Of a stretch of 64,000 nucleotides of DNA, positions 1-7,870 are shown piece after piece (the stretch's first letter is position 1; each line of letters starts with the position of its first letter). Below the pieces are notes generated by a model that made no database searches, had not been told where the DNA came from, and was given only the letters and a program-made list of their open reading frames with translations. Both the position numbers and the translations under genes were made by a program. This stretch comes from HGM13006 sp963650135 (GTDB lineage Bacteria > Bacillota > Clostridia > Oscillospirales > Oscillospiraceae), in assembly GCA_963650135.1 (NCBI GenBank), contig CAVJLG010000039.1, positions 54,592 through 118,591 on the forward strand. Reading direction: 5' to 3'.

Positions 1-523
1 ACAGGTGTTTATGATCCGCGCCTATGGCCTGATTAACGATATTCTTCATGTATTCGACAGCCTGGAGGAATATTTCTCTCCGGAATTTTTGGTAGAGCTT
101 CAGGCGGGGCCCCGGATCGTCCACGCCACCTCCTTGGCGGAGATTTCCCGGGAGCTGGACAGCATTTTCGACGAAATCATCCGCCGTCAACAGTCCCAGG
201 AGCAGGAACCGGCATGGGTTCAGCGGGCCATCGACTATATGGACACCCATTTTACCGATCAAAACCTCAACGTTGCCGGAGTTGCCGATGCTGTGGGTAT
301 CAATCCCGTCTACCTCAGCCGCATGCTGAAAAAATACCGAAATCTCAAGCCCCTGGAATACATCCATCAAAAGCGCATCGAAAAGGCAAAGCAGCTGCTA
401 GGGCAGGGAGTTACCGTAAAGGATACGCTGCCCCAGGTGGGCTACAGCAGCGCACTGACCATGAACCGCGCCTTCCGCCGGTTTGAGGATACCACCCCCG
501 GCGCGTTTTATCGGGAAAAATAA
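1..523 (+). CDS. AraC-family transcriptional regulator, C-terminal part (5' end outside window)
   Basis: The reading frame is open to the left edge, so this is the C-terminal part of a longer protein. The last ~100 residues form an AraC/XylS double helix-turn-helix: a first helix pair around VAGVADAVGINPVYLSRMLKKY and a second around VKDTLPQVGYSSALTMNRAFRRF, ending with the typical TTPGAFYREK tail. The upstream ~70 residues are a helical linker with no recognised domain. The layout resembles YesN-type regulators of solute-uptake operons. It resembles the complete regulator at 9837-11078 in the same window. It converges on the liv importer across a shared terminator, so its target is probably to the left and not visible. 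The family call is firm; the ligand is unknown. Confidence 0.88.
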   Translation, partial: QVFMIRAYGLINDILHVFDSLEEYFSPEFLVELQAGPRIVHATSLAEISRELDSIFDEIIRRQQSQEQEPAWVQRAIDYMDTHFTDQNLNVAGVADAVGINPVYLSRMLKKYRNLKPLEYIHQKRIEKAKQLLGQGVTVKDTLPQVGYSSALTMNRAFRRFEDTTPGAFYREK

Positions 524-568
524 AGATTGTGCCGACTGAGTATCGTCCCAGCCGGCACAATCTTTTTC
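522..568. terminator. Bidirectional intrinsic terminator
   Basis: A 13-bp stem, AAAGATTGTGCCG pairing with CGGCACAATCTTT, lies between the convergent AraC and livF genes. It is flanked by A and T runs on the appropriate sides, so it can stop both transcripts. Confidence 0.85.
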
Positions 569-571
569 GCA

Positions 572-1288
572 TTATCCGCCAAAGTATGCCTTTTTCACCA
601 CATCATTTTGGCGGATCTCCTCCACGGTACCCTCGGCCACCAGTTCGCCCACCTGTAGGGTATAGCAGTATTCCGCCGTACCAAAGGCCAGATGGACATT
701 CTGCTCCACCAGCAGGATCGAGGTGCCCTTTGTCTGATTGATCTCGCGGATTTTTACGCCGATGTCCTCAATGACCGCAGGGGCCAAACCCAGCGACGGC
801 TCATCCAGGCACAGGAGCTTCGGCGCCGCCATAATGCCCCGGGCAATGGCAAGCATCTGCTGCTGACCGCCGGACATCGTGCCCGCCTTTTGCTTCAGGC
901 GATCCTTGAGAATTGGAAACAGCTCAAAGCAGAATTCCAAATCTGCCTGAATACCGTCCTTATCCTTCCGCTGGGTCGCCCCCAGCAGGAGGTTTTTTTG
1001 TACCGTCAAATAAGGGAATAGATGCCGCCCCTCGGGTGCCAGCACCAGGCCCTTCTGTACCCGCTCCGCCGTGGATGCATGGGTGATATCCTCGCCGTTA
1101 AACAGGATTTTGCCTGCCGTTGCCGGGACCAGTCCCAATACTGCGTTCAGCGTTGTGGATTTTCCCGCGCCGTTGGAGCCGATCAGCGTTACAATGCCCC
1201 CCTGGGGTACGGAAATATTCACATCATGAATGGCCACGGACTTACCGTACATCACCTTTAAGCCCTGAATCTCCAGAATATTACTCAT
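572..1288 (-). CDS. livF: Branched-chain amino acid ABC transporter, ATP-binding protein LivF
   Basis: 238 residues, the usual LivF length. This is one of two ATPases that power a branched-chain amino acid-type importer on the cytoplasmic face. Walker A (GSNGAGKST, about residue 38), the signature MSGGQQQML and Walker B LLCLDEPSLGL are intact. The short C-terminus and the SLGLAP segment fit LivF rather than LivG. The ATG has a GGAGGT ribosome site 5 bases upstream and overlaps the livG stop by 4 bases, indicating translational coupling. It is last in a livK-H-M-G-F run. Substrate specificity (Leu/Ile/Val versus another amide or amino acid) cannot be read from the ATPase. Confidence 0.93.
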   Translation of the reverse strand: MSNILEIQGLKVMYGKSVAIHDVNISVPQGGIVTLIGSNGAGKSTTLNAVLGLVPATAGKILFNGEDITHASTAERVQKGLVLAPEGRHLFPYLTVQKNLLLGATQRKDKDGIQADLEFCFELFPILKDRLKQKAGTMSGGQQQMLAIARGIMAAPKLLCLDEPSLGLAPAVIEDIGVKIREINQTKGTSILLVEQNVHLAFGTAEYCYTLQVGELVAEGTVEEIRQNDVVKKAYFGG

Positions 1289-2043
1289 ACCGTACCTCCA
1301 AAATAGGTTTCGATAACGGTGGGGTCCTTGCGCATCTCCTCGGGGGTGCCCTCAAAGATTTTCTGCCCAAAGGAGATTACGGTGACAGAGTCCAGGATGT
1401 CCAGAATCTGCATGTTATGCTCCACCACCAGAATGGTGATGCCCTTATCCCGAAGCTTGGAGATGGCGTCAATGGAGAACGCAATTTCCTCGGGATTCAT
1501 ACCGCCCAGGGGTTCGTCCAGCAGCAGGAGCTTGGGCTTGGTTGCCAGAGCCCGAGCCACACCGAGAATCTTCTGATAGCCATGGGGCAGGTTCTTTGCC
1601 AGCTCGTTGCGCACATGCTGGAGCCCCAGGAATTCCAGAATTTCGTCTGCGGATTTCGCAATATACTCCTCATTGGTGCGATAGGTTTTGGTGTTGAAGA
1701 AAATCTGAGGCACCGTGGAATGAGGGCGCAGGTGATAGGCCGCAGTGATGTTCTCAAATACCGTAAACTCGCCAAACAGGGGATTGAGCTGGAACGTCCG
1801 TCCGATTCCCATTTTCGCCACCTGATGGGGCCGGGACTTGGTAATCTCCTTTCCGGCATAGAAAATATGGCCGGAGGATGGGGTTAAAACGCCGGTAATC
1901 AGGTTAAAGAATGTGGATTTTCCTGCGCCATTGGGTCCCAGGAACCCCTTAATCTCTCCCTCTTCCATAGAGAAGTCCAGATCATTCATTACGGTCAGAC
2001 CGCCGAAGCGTTTGGTAAGACCAGAGGTTTCAAGCAGATGCAT
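1285..2043 (-). CDS. livG: Branched-chain amino acid ABC transporter, ATP-binding protein LivG
   Basis: 252 residues. Walker A GPNGAGKST is near residue 39 and Walker B LLLLDEPLGGMNPEE near residue 175, followed by the LivG-type C-terminal tail (GTPEEMRKDPTVIETYFGG). The signature region is unusual, reading LPHGYQKILGVARAL where most ABC proteins have LSGGQ; LivG proteins commonly have a relaxed signature such as LSYGQQRRLEIARAL. It pairs with LivF under the two permeases. The start has an AAGGAGG site and lies 14 bases inside the end of livM. The specificity remarks for the operon apply here. Confidence 0.92.
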   Translation of the reverse strand: MHLLETSGLTKRFGGLTVMNDLDFSMEEGEIKGFLGPNGAGKSTFFNLITGVLTPSSGHIFYAGKEITKSRPHQVAKMGIGRTFQLNPLFGEFTVFENITAAYHLRPHSTVPQIFFNTKTYRTNEEYIAKSADEILEFLGLQHVRNELAKNLPHGYQKILGVARALATKPKLLLLDEPLGGMNPEEIAFSIDAISKLRDKGITILVVEHNMQILDILDSVTVISFGQKIFEGTPEEMRKDPTVIETYFGGTV

Positions 2044-2992
2044 GTGTGCTGCCTCCTTCCTTGGAATTGTCCTTCGCCCGTTTTTTCCGGATCAGCACCG
2101 GGATACCAGCCAGGCCGCCGGGCAGCAGATAGGCCACCAGCAGCGTGCAGGCGCCGGTCAGGAACGGTGCATAGGCGCTGAGGTCACGCCCCAGCTCAGG
2201 AATCAGCACAAAGATAATCGCGCCGATAATGGGTCCAATGAAGTAGTCCTCGCCGCCAATGAGCATATACATCAGCAGCCACAGGGAGAATGTCATATCA
2301 TAGTTGGTGGGGCTGAGCACCGTGGAATAAAGGCCATAGGCCGCGCCCACAATTCCGGCACAGAAGCTGCCCATGCCCACTGCCAGCAGCCGATAGAACG
2401 TAGCATTGATACCAATGGACGACGCCACATCCTGAGACTGAGACAGCGCGCGCAGGGTGGTTCCAATCCGGGAAAATTCAAACCGATAGAGCACGATCAG
2501 CAGCACCACGGTAATGGCCAGGAATACATAGTAGCAGGCAATATCGTTCTGGAGCAGCTTGGGAATCCGGGTAAGGCCATGGTAGCCGCCGGTGATCTTC
2601 ATGGCTTTGATGATATACGCCACAGTAACGCCCATAAACATCGACGCCATGGAGTAGTACATTCCCTTGAGCCGCACAAAGGGCAGGCCGGTAATGACGC
2701 TGACCACCATGGCAAACAGTCCGCCTGCCAGAATGGTCACCACCGGCGGAAGGGCCAGAGATTTCGCCAAAATGCCGCCGCAGTATGCGCCCAATGCAAT
2801 AAATGCGCCGTGAGCAAAGGTCAGCGTGCCGGACAGAGAGATGGTCCGCAGGCTGACTGAGCCAACCACCTTATAGAGCACCATAATCAAAACGCCGATC
2901 CAATAGCTGGTGTTCAGCACCAGGGGCAGCAGCAGGAAAATAAGCAGGAGAATGCCATAGGGCAGACCCTTTTTGAGATTGAGCTGTTTCAC
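2030..2992 (-). CDS. livM: Branched-chain amino acid ABC transporter, permease LivM
   Basis: 320 residues with about ten hydrophobic segments, typical of LivM. The LivM/LivH family cassette is visible as LTFAHGAFIALGAYCGGILA near residue 55 and in the cytoplasmic coupling region FEFSRIGTTLRALSQSQDVASSIGI. It forms the inner-membrane channel together with LivH. The start is GTG with a GGGGG-rich ribosome site, just 15 bases after livH. The C-terminal tail is basic and extends into the start of livG. Confidence 0.92.
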   Translation of the reverse strand: MKQLNLKKGLPYGILLLIFLLLPLVLNTSYWIGVLIMVLYKVVGSVSLRTISLSGTLTFAHGAFIALGAYCGGILAKSLALPPVVTILAGGLFAMVVSVITGLPFVRLKGMYYSMASMFMGVTVAYIIKAMKITGGYHGLTRIPKLLQNDIACYYVFLAITVVLLIVLYRFEFSRIGTTLRALSQSQDVASSIGINATFYRLLAVGMGSFCAGIVGAAYGLYSTVLSPTNYDMTFSLWLLMYMLIGGEDYFIGPIIGAIIFVLIPELGRDLSAYAPFLTGACTLLVAYLLPGGLAGIPVLIRKKRAKDNSKEGGSTHASA

Positions 2993-3007
2993 GATTCCGG
3001 CACCCCC

Positions 3008-3874
3008 TTACATCTCGTGGCCGAAGAAGCCCTTTGGCTTAATCAGCAGCAGGACCACCACCGCCGAGCAGGCAATGGAGGACGCGGTATAGCTATCCCA
3101 GATAATCGGGCAAATGGAATCCAGCAGTGCCATCAGAAAGCCCGTAATCAGGATGCCGTTCATGGAGCCCGCACCGGCCAGCATCACCAGCATCAGGATT
3201 CGGACGTTGATATTGTCGCCCATATTGGAGCTAACCTGCTGATATGCGCCCATCATAGAGCCCGCTACCGCCGCAAAAGCAAAGCCCAGCCCGCAGACCA
3301 GCGCACTGACCTTATTAACAGGGATTCCCTGGAGGGCAGCGCCCATCCGGTCCTGGCTCAAGGCCTCCATCTGCATGCCCAACTTGGTACGGTAGACCAT
3401 AAACAGCGTTGCAATCAAAAGGACCGCGCCCACCGCAAAGGTCACCAGCTTTTCACCGGTTACCACCATAAAGCCCATATCCACCGAGCCGGATGCATAG
3501 GCGGGAATCGAGATCGTCTGCGAACCGGAAATCTGCACCGCCAACTGCTGGAGCATGGTCATAATTGCAACCGACACCATGACCACCCGGTCAAACTCCT
3601 TCTGGAAGGGCCGGAAGCAGAACCGTTCCATCAAAATGCCCACCAGCGCCAGCACCACGGTGGAAAGCAGCATGGCAAGCCAGTTGTTCATTCCCAGGCG
3701 GCTGCACAGATAATATGTAATGTACGCCGCCGTCATATAAAATGCGCCGTGGGCAAGGTTCACTGACCCCAGCATATTAAAGATGAATGCAAATCCCAGA
3801 GAGGCAAGGATATACATGGAGGCAAGCACCAATGTATTCACTGCCACATTGGGAATTACGTTCATAATGAGCAT
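3008..3874 (-). CDS. livH: Branched-chain amino acid ABC transporter, permease LivH
   Basis: 288 residues and strongly hydrophobic. It carries the LivH landmark GSVNLAHGAFYMTAAYITYYL near residue 36 and the coupling motif YRTKLGMQMEALSQDRMGAALQGIPV. This is the second permease of the importer. The ATG follows an AAAGGAG site 8 bases upstream. The 115-base gap to livK upstream is the largest in the operon, which is common where the binding protein is made in excess. Confidence 0.92.
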   Translation of the reverse strand: MLIMNVIPNVAVNTLVLASMYILASLGFAFIFNMLGSVNLAHGAFYMTAAYITYYLCSRLGMNNWLAMLLSTVVLALVGILMERFCFRPFQKEFDRVVMVSVAIMTMLQQLAVQISGSQTISIPAYASGSVDMGFMVVTGEKLVTFAVGAVLLIATLFMVYRTKLGMQMEALSQDRMGAALQGIPVNKVSALVCGLGFAFAAVAGSMMGAYQQVSSNMGDNINVRILMLVMLAGAGSMNGILITGFLMALLDSICPIIWDSYTASSIACSAVVVLLLIKPKGFFGHEM

Positions 3875-3989
3875 GAAAACCGCTCCTTTCGGAAATAGAT
3901 CAAAGCCCGGTTGGCTTTTGCCGCTTCGGGCGCAGAGGATGCCCCCTGCGCCCGGTGGTCAGCTTTTCATAATCAAAGGAAACTGGACG

Positions 3990-5267
3990 TCAGGGCACGA
4001 TGCAGTCATAGGTTGCCATGTAGACAATCTGGCCGCCCTCAGCCTTCAGGGTATGGCTGGGATGAGAAATGGCGTGGTCATTGCCAAATGTCTCCTGGCC
4101 GCCCTTTACACCGGTGCCAAACAGCGTTTCGACAGAATCCATCGTCTCATAATACTTCATCACGGTATCCACATCGATGGAGCCTGCGCCCTTCATAATC
4201 TGCAGCAGGGTATAGAGGTTATCCAGGCCTGCGCCGTTCCATGCGGAAGCGGTATCCTCGCCGTACTTATCCACAAACTTCTTATAAATGGTGTTAAAGG
4301 TTTCGGTATTCCGGGAAGCGTCGGCAATATCGGTGCCGAAGGTGAATGCGCCGGAGAGGTCGTTCAGACCGGAGCCGCCAATGAGCACGCCGGGGCCCAT
4401 GGTGATGACCGCTGCACATACCATGTCGGAACCGGCAGCGCGGACTTCCTTCAGCAGGGAAGCGATGTTATCGGGGGTGCCGTTGCCGATGAAGCAGTCT
4501 GCACCGGAGGAGATAACCTTCAGCGCGATAGAGGAGAAATCGGTGGACTCGCCGTCATAGACAACGGGGCTATCCACATACTCCAAACCAAACTGCTCGC
4601 AGCCGGCCTTTACCAGAGCAGCCTGCTCGTCGTTTACGCCGTTATCGTCGCAGGCATATACAACCTTCTTTACCTCGGGGTACTGGTCCTTCAAAACCTC
4701 AATGGCAGTGTAGAACTGAGAGGTGCAGGCGTTGGAGAAGGTATAAGAATACTTTGTCTCGGCGTTCATAACGCTATGGTTCATGTTGTTCTGCGCCATT
4801 ACGTTCATCACGCCGGCATTCTCAAAGATATCAATGGCGCCCTCAACCCAGAAGTCGTTGGTTTCCATGACATACTTGATGCCCGCATCTACCAGGCGCT
4901 GGGCTGCGGAGCGGATACCCTCTGCATCGGAGCCGCCGTCTTCTACAACCAGCTCCAGGGTATACTTGGTGCCGCCGATGTCGATGCCGCCCTGCTCGTT
5001 GATGTAATCACAAAGGGTCTGCATTTCGATCTGGTTGTTATAGTCTACCGAAGCAAACCAGCCGGTGGTGTTCAGCAGCGCACCGATTTTCAGCACGTTG
5101 CCGTCTGCTGCGCCGTTGGCCGCCGGTGCAGCTGCGGAATCTGCCGCATTCTCAGCAGGGGGATTGGAGGCCGCATTGCTGCTGCCGGTACCGGTACCGC
5201 AGGCAGCCAGCCCCAGGATCATCGCTGCCGCAAGCAGCAGAGCAAGCAATTTTTTGGTCATTTTCAT
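3990..5267 (-). CDS. livK: ABC transporter substrate-binding lipoprotein, LivK/receptor-ligand-binding family
   Basis: 425 residues from the chosen ATG, which has an AAAGGATGG ribosome site. This start gives a clean lipoprotein signal (MKMTKKLLALLLAAAMILG then LAAC), so Cys about residue 23 would be lipidated. The mature part is a type I periplasmic-binding fold of the Peripla_BP_6 kind, starting with LKIGALLNTTGWFASVDYNNQIEM, typical of branched-chain amino acid and amide receptors. A Ser/Ala/Asn-rich linker follows the lipobox. It is first in the liv operon and divergent from the LysR gene at 5420; the shared intergenic region contains a palindromic operator. The true ligand is undetermined. 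Confidence 0.92.
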   Translation of the reverse strand: MKMTKKLLALLLAAAMILGLAACGTGTGSSNAASNPPAENAADSAAAPAANGAADGNVLKIGALLNTTGWFASVDYNNQIEMQTLCDYINEQGGIDIGGTKYTLELVVEDGGSDAEGIRSAAQRLVDAGIKYVMETNDFWVEGAIDIFENAGVMNVMAQNNMNHSVMNAETKYSYTFSNACTSQFYTAIEVLKDQYPEVKKVVYACDDNGVNDEQAALVKAGCEQFGLEYVDSPVVYDGESTDFSSIALKVISSGADCFIGNGTPDNIASLLKEVRAAGSDMVCAAVITMGPGVLIGGSGLNDLSGAFTFGTDIADASRNTETFNTIYKKFVDKYGEDTASAWNGAGLDNLYTLLQIMKGAGSIDVDTVMKYYETMDSVETLFGTGVKGGQETFGNDHAISHPSHTLKAEGGQIVYMATYDCIVP

Positions 5268-5368
5268 TCCATCCTTTCCATGGTCAAGGGGGTTTGTTAT
5301 GCAAATGTCATAACTTTTCACCTTCTGGCCTCATCATACACTTGAAATACGTTCTTGTCCAATATATA

Positions 5369-5383
5369 ATATTTCTGAAATAT
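5369..5383. promoter_or_regulatory. Palindromic operator (LysR T-N11-A type) between livK and the LysR gene
   Basis: A perfect 15-bp palindrome ATATTTC-T-GAAATAT sits in the AT-rich divergent intergenic region and contains a T-N11-A core, as expected for a LysR-family site. The surrounding 19 bases (TAATATTTCTGAAATATAT) recur exactly, inverted, at 15141-15159. Binding by the adjacent LysR protein is inferred from position. Confidence 0.6.
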
Positions 5384-5419
5384 ATTTATAACATTTATAG
5401 TTCAAGGTGTGATTTGGAA

Positions 5420-6415
5420 ATGGATTTATTGCAGCTGAAATATGTGGTCGCCATTGCAGAAAGCGACTCCGTCACCCAGGCGGCAGAGCGTCTTCACGTT
5501 TCTCAGTCGGCGCTGTCCCTGAGCTATAAGCGGCTTCAGGAGGAATTGGGGGTTCAGCTGTTTCGGCGGCAGGGGCGGCGGCTTGTGCTCACCGACGCGG
5601 GAACGTTTTTCTGCCGCAACGCCTCTATGATTCTGGGGCAGCTTGATAAGCTTGCCTACGACATGTCTACCATTCGCGGCACAGCAGCCTCCAGCATCAT
5701 CTACACCTCCGAGGCCGGGGACTTTACCAACGAATCCCGCATTCTCTACTATAAATGTTTCCCCGAGCGTGAGGTGGTAGAGCTGCGGGAAACCACCCGT
5801 GAAACCCTGGAATCCCTGCGGCGAGGCCGGGCTGCCTTCGCCATCACCTATGAGGATAACACCGATGATTTTCTGAATTCCGAGCCGCTGCTGGAAGAAC
5901 CCATGTATGCCTTTGTCAATGCAGGCTCCCAATTGGCGGGCTACTCGGAGCTTTCCATGGAGCAGCTCCGTTCTCTGCCGCTGATTTCCCAGCGGGAGGA
6001 CTATACCGTGGCCCAGATTATGCGGCGGTTTTACACCCATTCCTCCACCATGCCCGGCAGGACCTATTATGTGGGCGACCCTGAATCCATGACCATGCAG
6101 GTATATAACGATGTGGGCATCACCTTTATTCCCGAGAGCGTAGTCCATTTCTGGGGCAAGTCCTCCTTTCCCATGGCCCCGGGCACCCGAATGATCCCCA
6201 TGTCCAATAAAATCTGCCAGCGGCGGCTCTACCTTACCTATCCCCACACCGGGCTGTTTTCCGAGGAAACCGCACATTATATGGAGTATATTCGCCATTT
6301 TTCCGCATTTGTCCGCACCTATCACAGCTTTCCCACGCTGCCGGAAATGCTGGCTTATTTAGATGAAACCTGGCAGGACTTTTCCGCCATCAAACCGGCC
6401 GTTTCCAGTACATAA
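5420..6415 (+). CDS. LysR-family transcriptional regulator
   Basis: 331 residues. The N-terminal winged HTH (MDLLQLKYVVAIAESDSVTQ onward, with AAERLHVSQSALSLSYKRLQEELG) is canonical LysR. The C-terminal part is the LysR substrate-binding domain (IYTSEAGDF..., about residues 90-300). The ATG at 5420 was chosen because it begins exactly at the conserved HTH; its ribosome site is weak. It is divergent from livK across a 150-base AT-rich region with a palindrome, the classic arrangement for a LysR regulator of its neighbour. It likely controls the liv importer and itself; the inducer is unknown. Confidence 0.92.
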   Translation: MDLLQLKYVVAIAESDSVTQAAERLHVSQSALSLSYKRLQEELGVQLFRRQGRRLVLTDAGTFFCRNASMILGQLDKLAYDMSTIRGTAASSIIYTSEAGDFTNESRILYYKCFPEREVVELRETTRETLESLRRGRAAFAITYEDNTDDFLNSEPLLEEPMYAFVNAGSQLAGYSELSMEQLRSLPLISQREDYTVAQIMRRFYTHSSTMPGRTYYVGDPESMTMQVYNDVGITFIPESVVHFWGKSSFPMAPGTRMIPMSNKICQRRLYLTYPHTGLFSEETAHYMEYIRHFSAFVRTYHSFPTLPEMLAYLDETWQDFSAIKPAVSST

Positions 6416-6419
6416 GCGC

Positions 6420-6452
6420 GAAAAAACTCCCGCTCAGTGCGAGAGTTTTTCG
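6420..6452. terminator. Bidirectional intrinsic terminator
   Basis: The stem AAAAACTCCCGC / GCGAGAGTTTTT separates the convergent LysR and DUF3169-type genes and has A/T runs on both outer sides. Confidence 0.85.
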
Positions 6453-6458
6453 TTTCAA

Positions 6459-7226
6459 TTATTTATGCCGCTCCAAACGGATGGAGGTAAGCACATAGCC
6501 CATGGTCAATGCCAGCCAAATGATACAAATACACAGCACCGGGAACACGCCGGTTCCTGCCCAAAGCTGAGCCAGCAGCGCCACCACCCACAGCACCATG
6601 CAAGCCGTATGACCGGCACGATAGGCCTGGAAGCCGCTTTGATAAATGAGCTGCGTTTCTGCCTCGTCGCAGCTGGCCATCCACTGCTTGTGGAACTTGG
6701 TGTCCAGTATGTTGCCCCGCTTTTCCGGATTGATTTGCTGCTCCAGCTTAACCACCCGGTTGGAAATACACATGATCCAGACCATACCCAGCACGAACAC
6801 CGCAAGGCTTGCCATCATCACAGCAAACTCAGAGCGCTCCTCCAGGCCCGTATGCTCTGCCGCCCAAATGGAAGCGGAGAACAGCAGAAAATTTACCACC
6901 ATCATGAGATTTGCCAGCAGCAGACTATAGCTCAGCCGCTGTTCTGTTTGCTCAATGCACTCGTCCTCGCCGTCCCAAGCATCGATCTCCTTTTTACTCC
7001 GGCCGCACAGTACAATTGCCGTAATGACAGCAATCAAATTAGCAAATGCGAACACATAGGGTACCGCAGCGCCAATCGCCCGCTCCAGGCCGTCAAACTT
7101 CACCAGCCCGCCCTGGGTAATGCTCGCCATCAGGATGGACGATAACGCGCCCAATACCATGCTGGCCAATAGGATTATTACAAACTTTATGATAATTTTT
7201 CGGTTCTCATTCTTTTTCCGTTTCAT
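6459..7226 (-). CDS. DUF3169-family integral membrane protein
   Basis: 255 residues with about six hydrophobic segments (first near residues 10-32, the last pair near 200-245) and a charged cytoplasmic loop EIDAWDGEDECIEQTEQRLSY. This layout matches the DUF3169 family, which is often encoded directly after a small XRE regulator, as here. The ATG at 7226 has a GAGGAGGAG site 7 bases upstream and lies within the last codons of the regulator gene, so the two are translationally coupled. Function is unknown; a role in membrane stress or an export/immunity-like response is only a guess from association. Confidence 0.72.
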   Translation of the reverse strand: MKRKKNENRKIIIKFVIILLASMVLGALSSILMASITQGGLVKFDGLERAIGAAVPYVFAFANLIAVITAIVLCGRSKKEIDAWDGEDECIEQTEQRLSYSLLLANLMMVVNFLLFSASIWAAEHTGLEERSEFAVMMASLAVFVLGMVWIMCISNRVVKLEQQINPEKRGNILDTKFHKQWMASCDEAETQLIYQSGFQAYRAGHTACMVLWVVALLAQLWAGTGVFPVLCICIIWLALTMGYVLTSIRLERHK

Positions 7227-7434
7227 TGTCTTGCTCCTCCTCATATACAAAAATGTCTTCCACCGTAACCCCGCAAACGCGGGCCAGCTTCAGCGCCAGC
7301 GTTACCGATGGGGAATAGTCGCCCCGCTCAATCTGGCTGATGGTCTGCCGGGAGGTTCCCACCAAAGCGCCCATCTGCTGCTGGTTTACGCCCAGTCTGG
7401 CTCGGTATTCCTTTAGATGATTCTTTAGCGGCAC
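7207..7434 (-). CDS. XRE-family transcriptional regulator (small, HTH only)
   Basis: 75 residues: one HTH_3 domain (LKEYRARLGVNQQQMGALVGTSRQTISQIERGDYSP) followed by the acidic tail VEDIFVYEEEQDNETEKE. I chose the GTG at 7434 rather than the ATG at 7455 because a perfect AAAGGAGG ribosome site lies inside the longer version, 8 bases before the GTG. This class (YozG-like) usually represses its own operon. Two near-identical palindromes flank its promoter and fit autoregulation. It is coupled to the downstream membrane protein. Confidence 0.9.
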   Translation of the reverse strand: MPLKNHLKEYRARLGVNQQQMGALVGTSRQTISQIERGDYSPSVTLALKLARVCGVTVEDIFVYEEEQDNETEKE

Positions 7435-7470
7435 AGTTTGCGCCTCCTTTGACATGGATTCTTTTCATTT

Positions 7471-7522
7471 TGACAACTTTTCTTGTCACGCTCAGTATAG
7501 CGCTGACAAGGAAGCTTGTCAA
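7471..7522 (-). promoter_or_regulatory. Promoter of the XRE/DUF3169 operon with two palindromic operators
   Basis: On the minus strand TTGACA (7522-7517), a 17-base spacer and TATACT (7499-7494) form a strong sigma-A promoter. Two 18-bp palindromes of the form TGACAA-N6-TTGTCA lie at 7504-7521, overlapping the -35 box, and at 7471-7488, just after the start point. Two matched operators bracketing the -10 box suggest cooperative autorepression by the XRE protein. Confidence 0.8.
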
Positions 7523-7532
7523 CCACAATTTG

Positions 7533-7564
7533 AAAAAACAGCAGCCCCAATTGGAGCTGCTGTT
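7533..7564 (-). terminator. Intrinsic terminator, probably of the binding-protein gene upstream on the minus strand
   Basis: The stem AACAGCAGC / GCTGCTGTT has a T6 run on the minus strand. It lies beyond the MITE-like element from the minus-strand gene at 7871-9649, whose transcript it would end. Confidence 0.75.
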
Positions 7565-7598
7565 GCAATTTTTATTCCATATGGATTAAAAATGCCGA

Positions 7599-7870
7599 GA
7601 CAATACCACATAAATTGGCATCGAGCATTCAGCCAGAGATTTTGCGGCGGAAAAAGGCAGTTTTTCGCAGGCATACTTTGTGTATGTCAAGAAAATTGGG
7701 CGCATTTCCGGCGGAAAAGATTTCTGGGGTCCCCGCCAAAGCCCAGCGTAAGCGGGTTTGGTGGGGAGAGGAGGCGTAGCGTAGCGACTGAGCTTTTGCC
7801 CAAAAAGGCAAAACGAAGGATGCGCAGCTTACGACGACGAAGCCCGACGACACATTTGTTGGGTGCTGTC
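7599..7870. mobile_element. MITE-like repeat element, copy 1 (272 bp)
   Basis: The core (CAGCCAGAGATTTTGCG, then CAGTTTTTCGC and GGCATACTTTGTGTATG) matches copy 2 at 63475-63636 over about 120 bases. The ends form an imperfect inverted repeat: GACAATACCACATAAATT at the left and, read in reverse, GACAGCACCCAACAAATG at the right. It is longer than copy 2 through an extra ~100-base internal segment near 7735-7850. No transposase is encoded and no convincing target-site duplication is visible. It lies directly against the stop codon of the solute-binding protein gene. The sequence fills most of the 435-base gap between genes; the rest is the XRE promoter and a terminator. Confidence 0.72.

Noticed and set aside
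3783..5345. Long plus-strand frames opposite livK, livH and others (e.g. 520 codons)
   Set aside because: They are antisense shadows of genes with clear families and proper start signals; they have no ribosome sites and low-complexity content.
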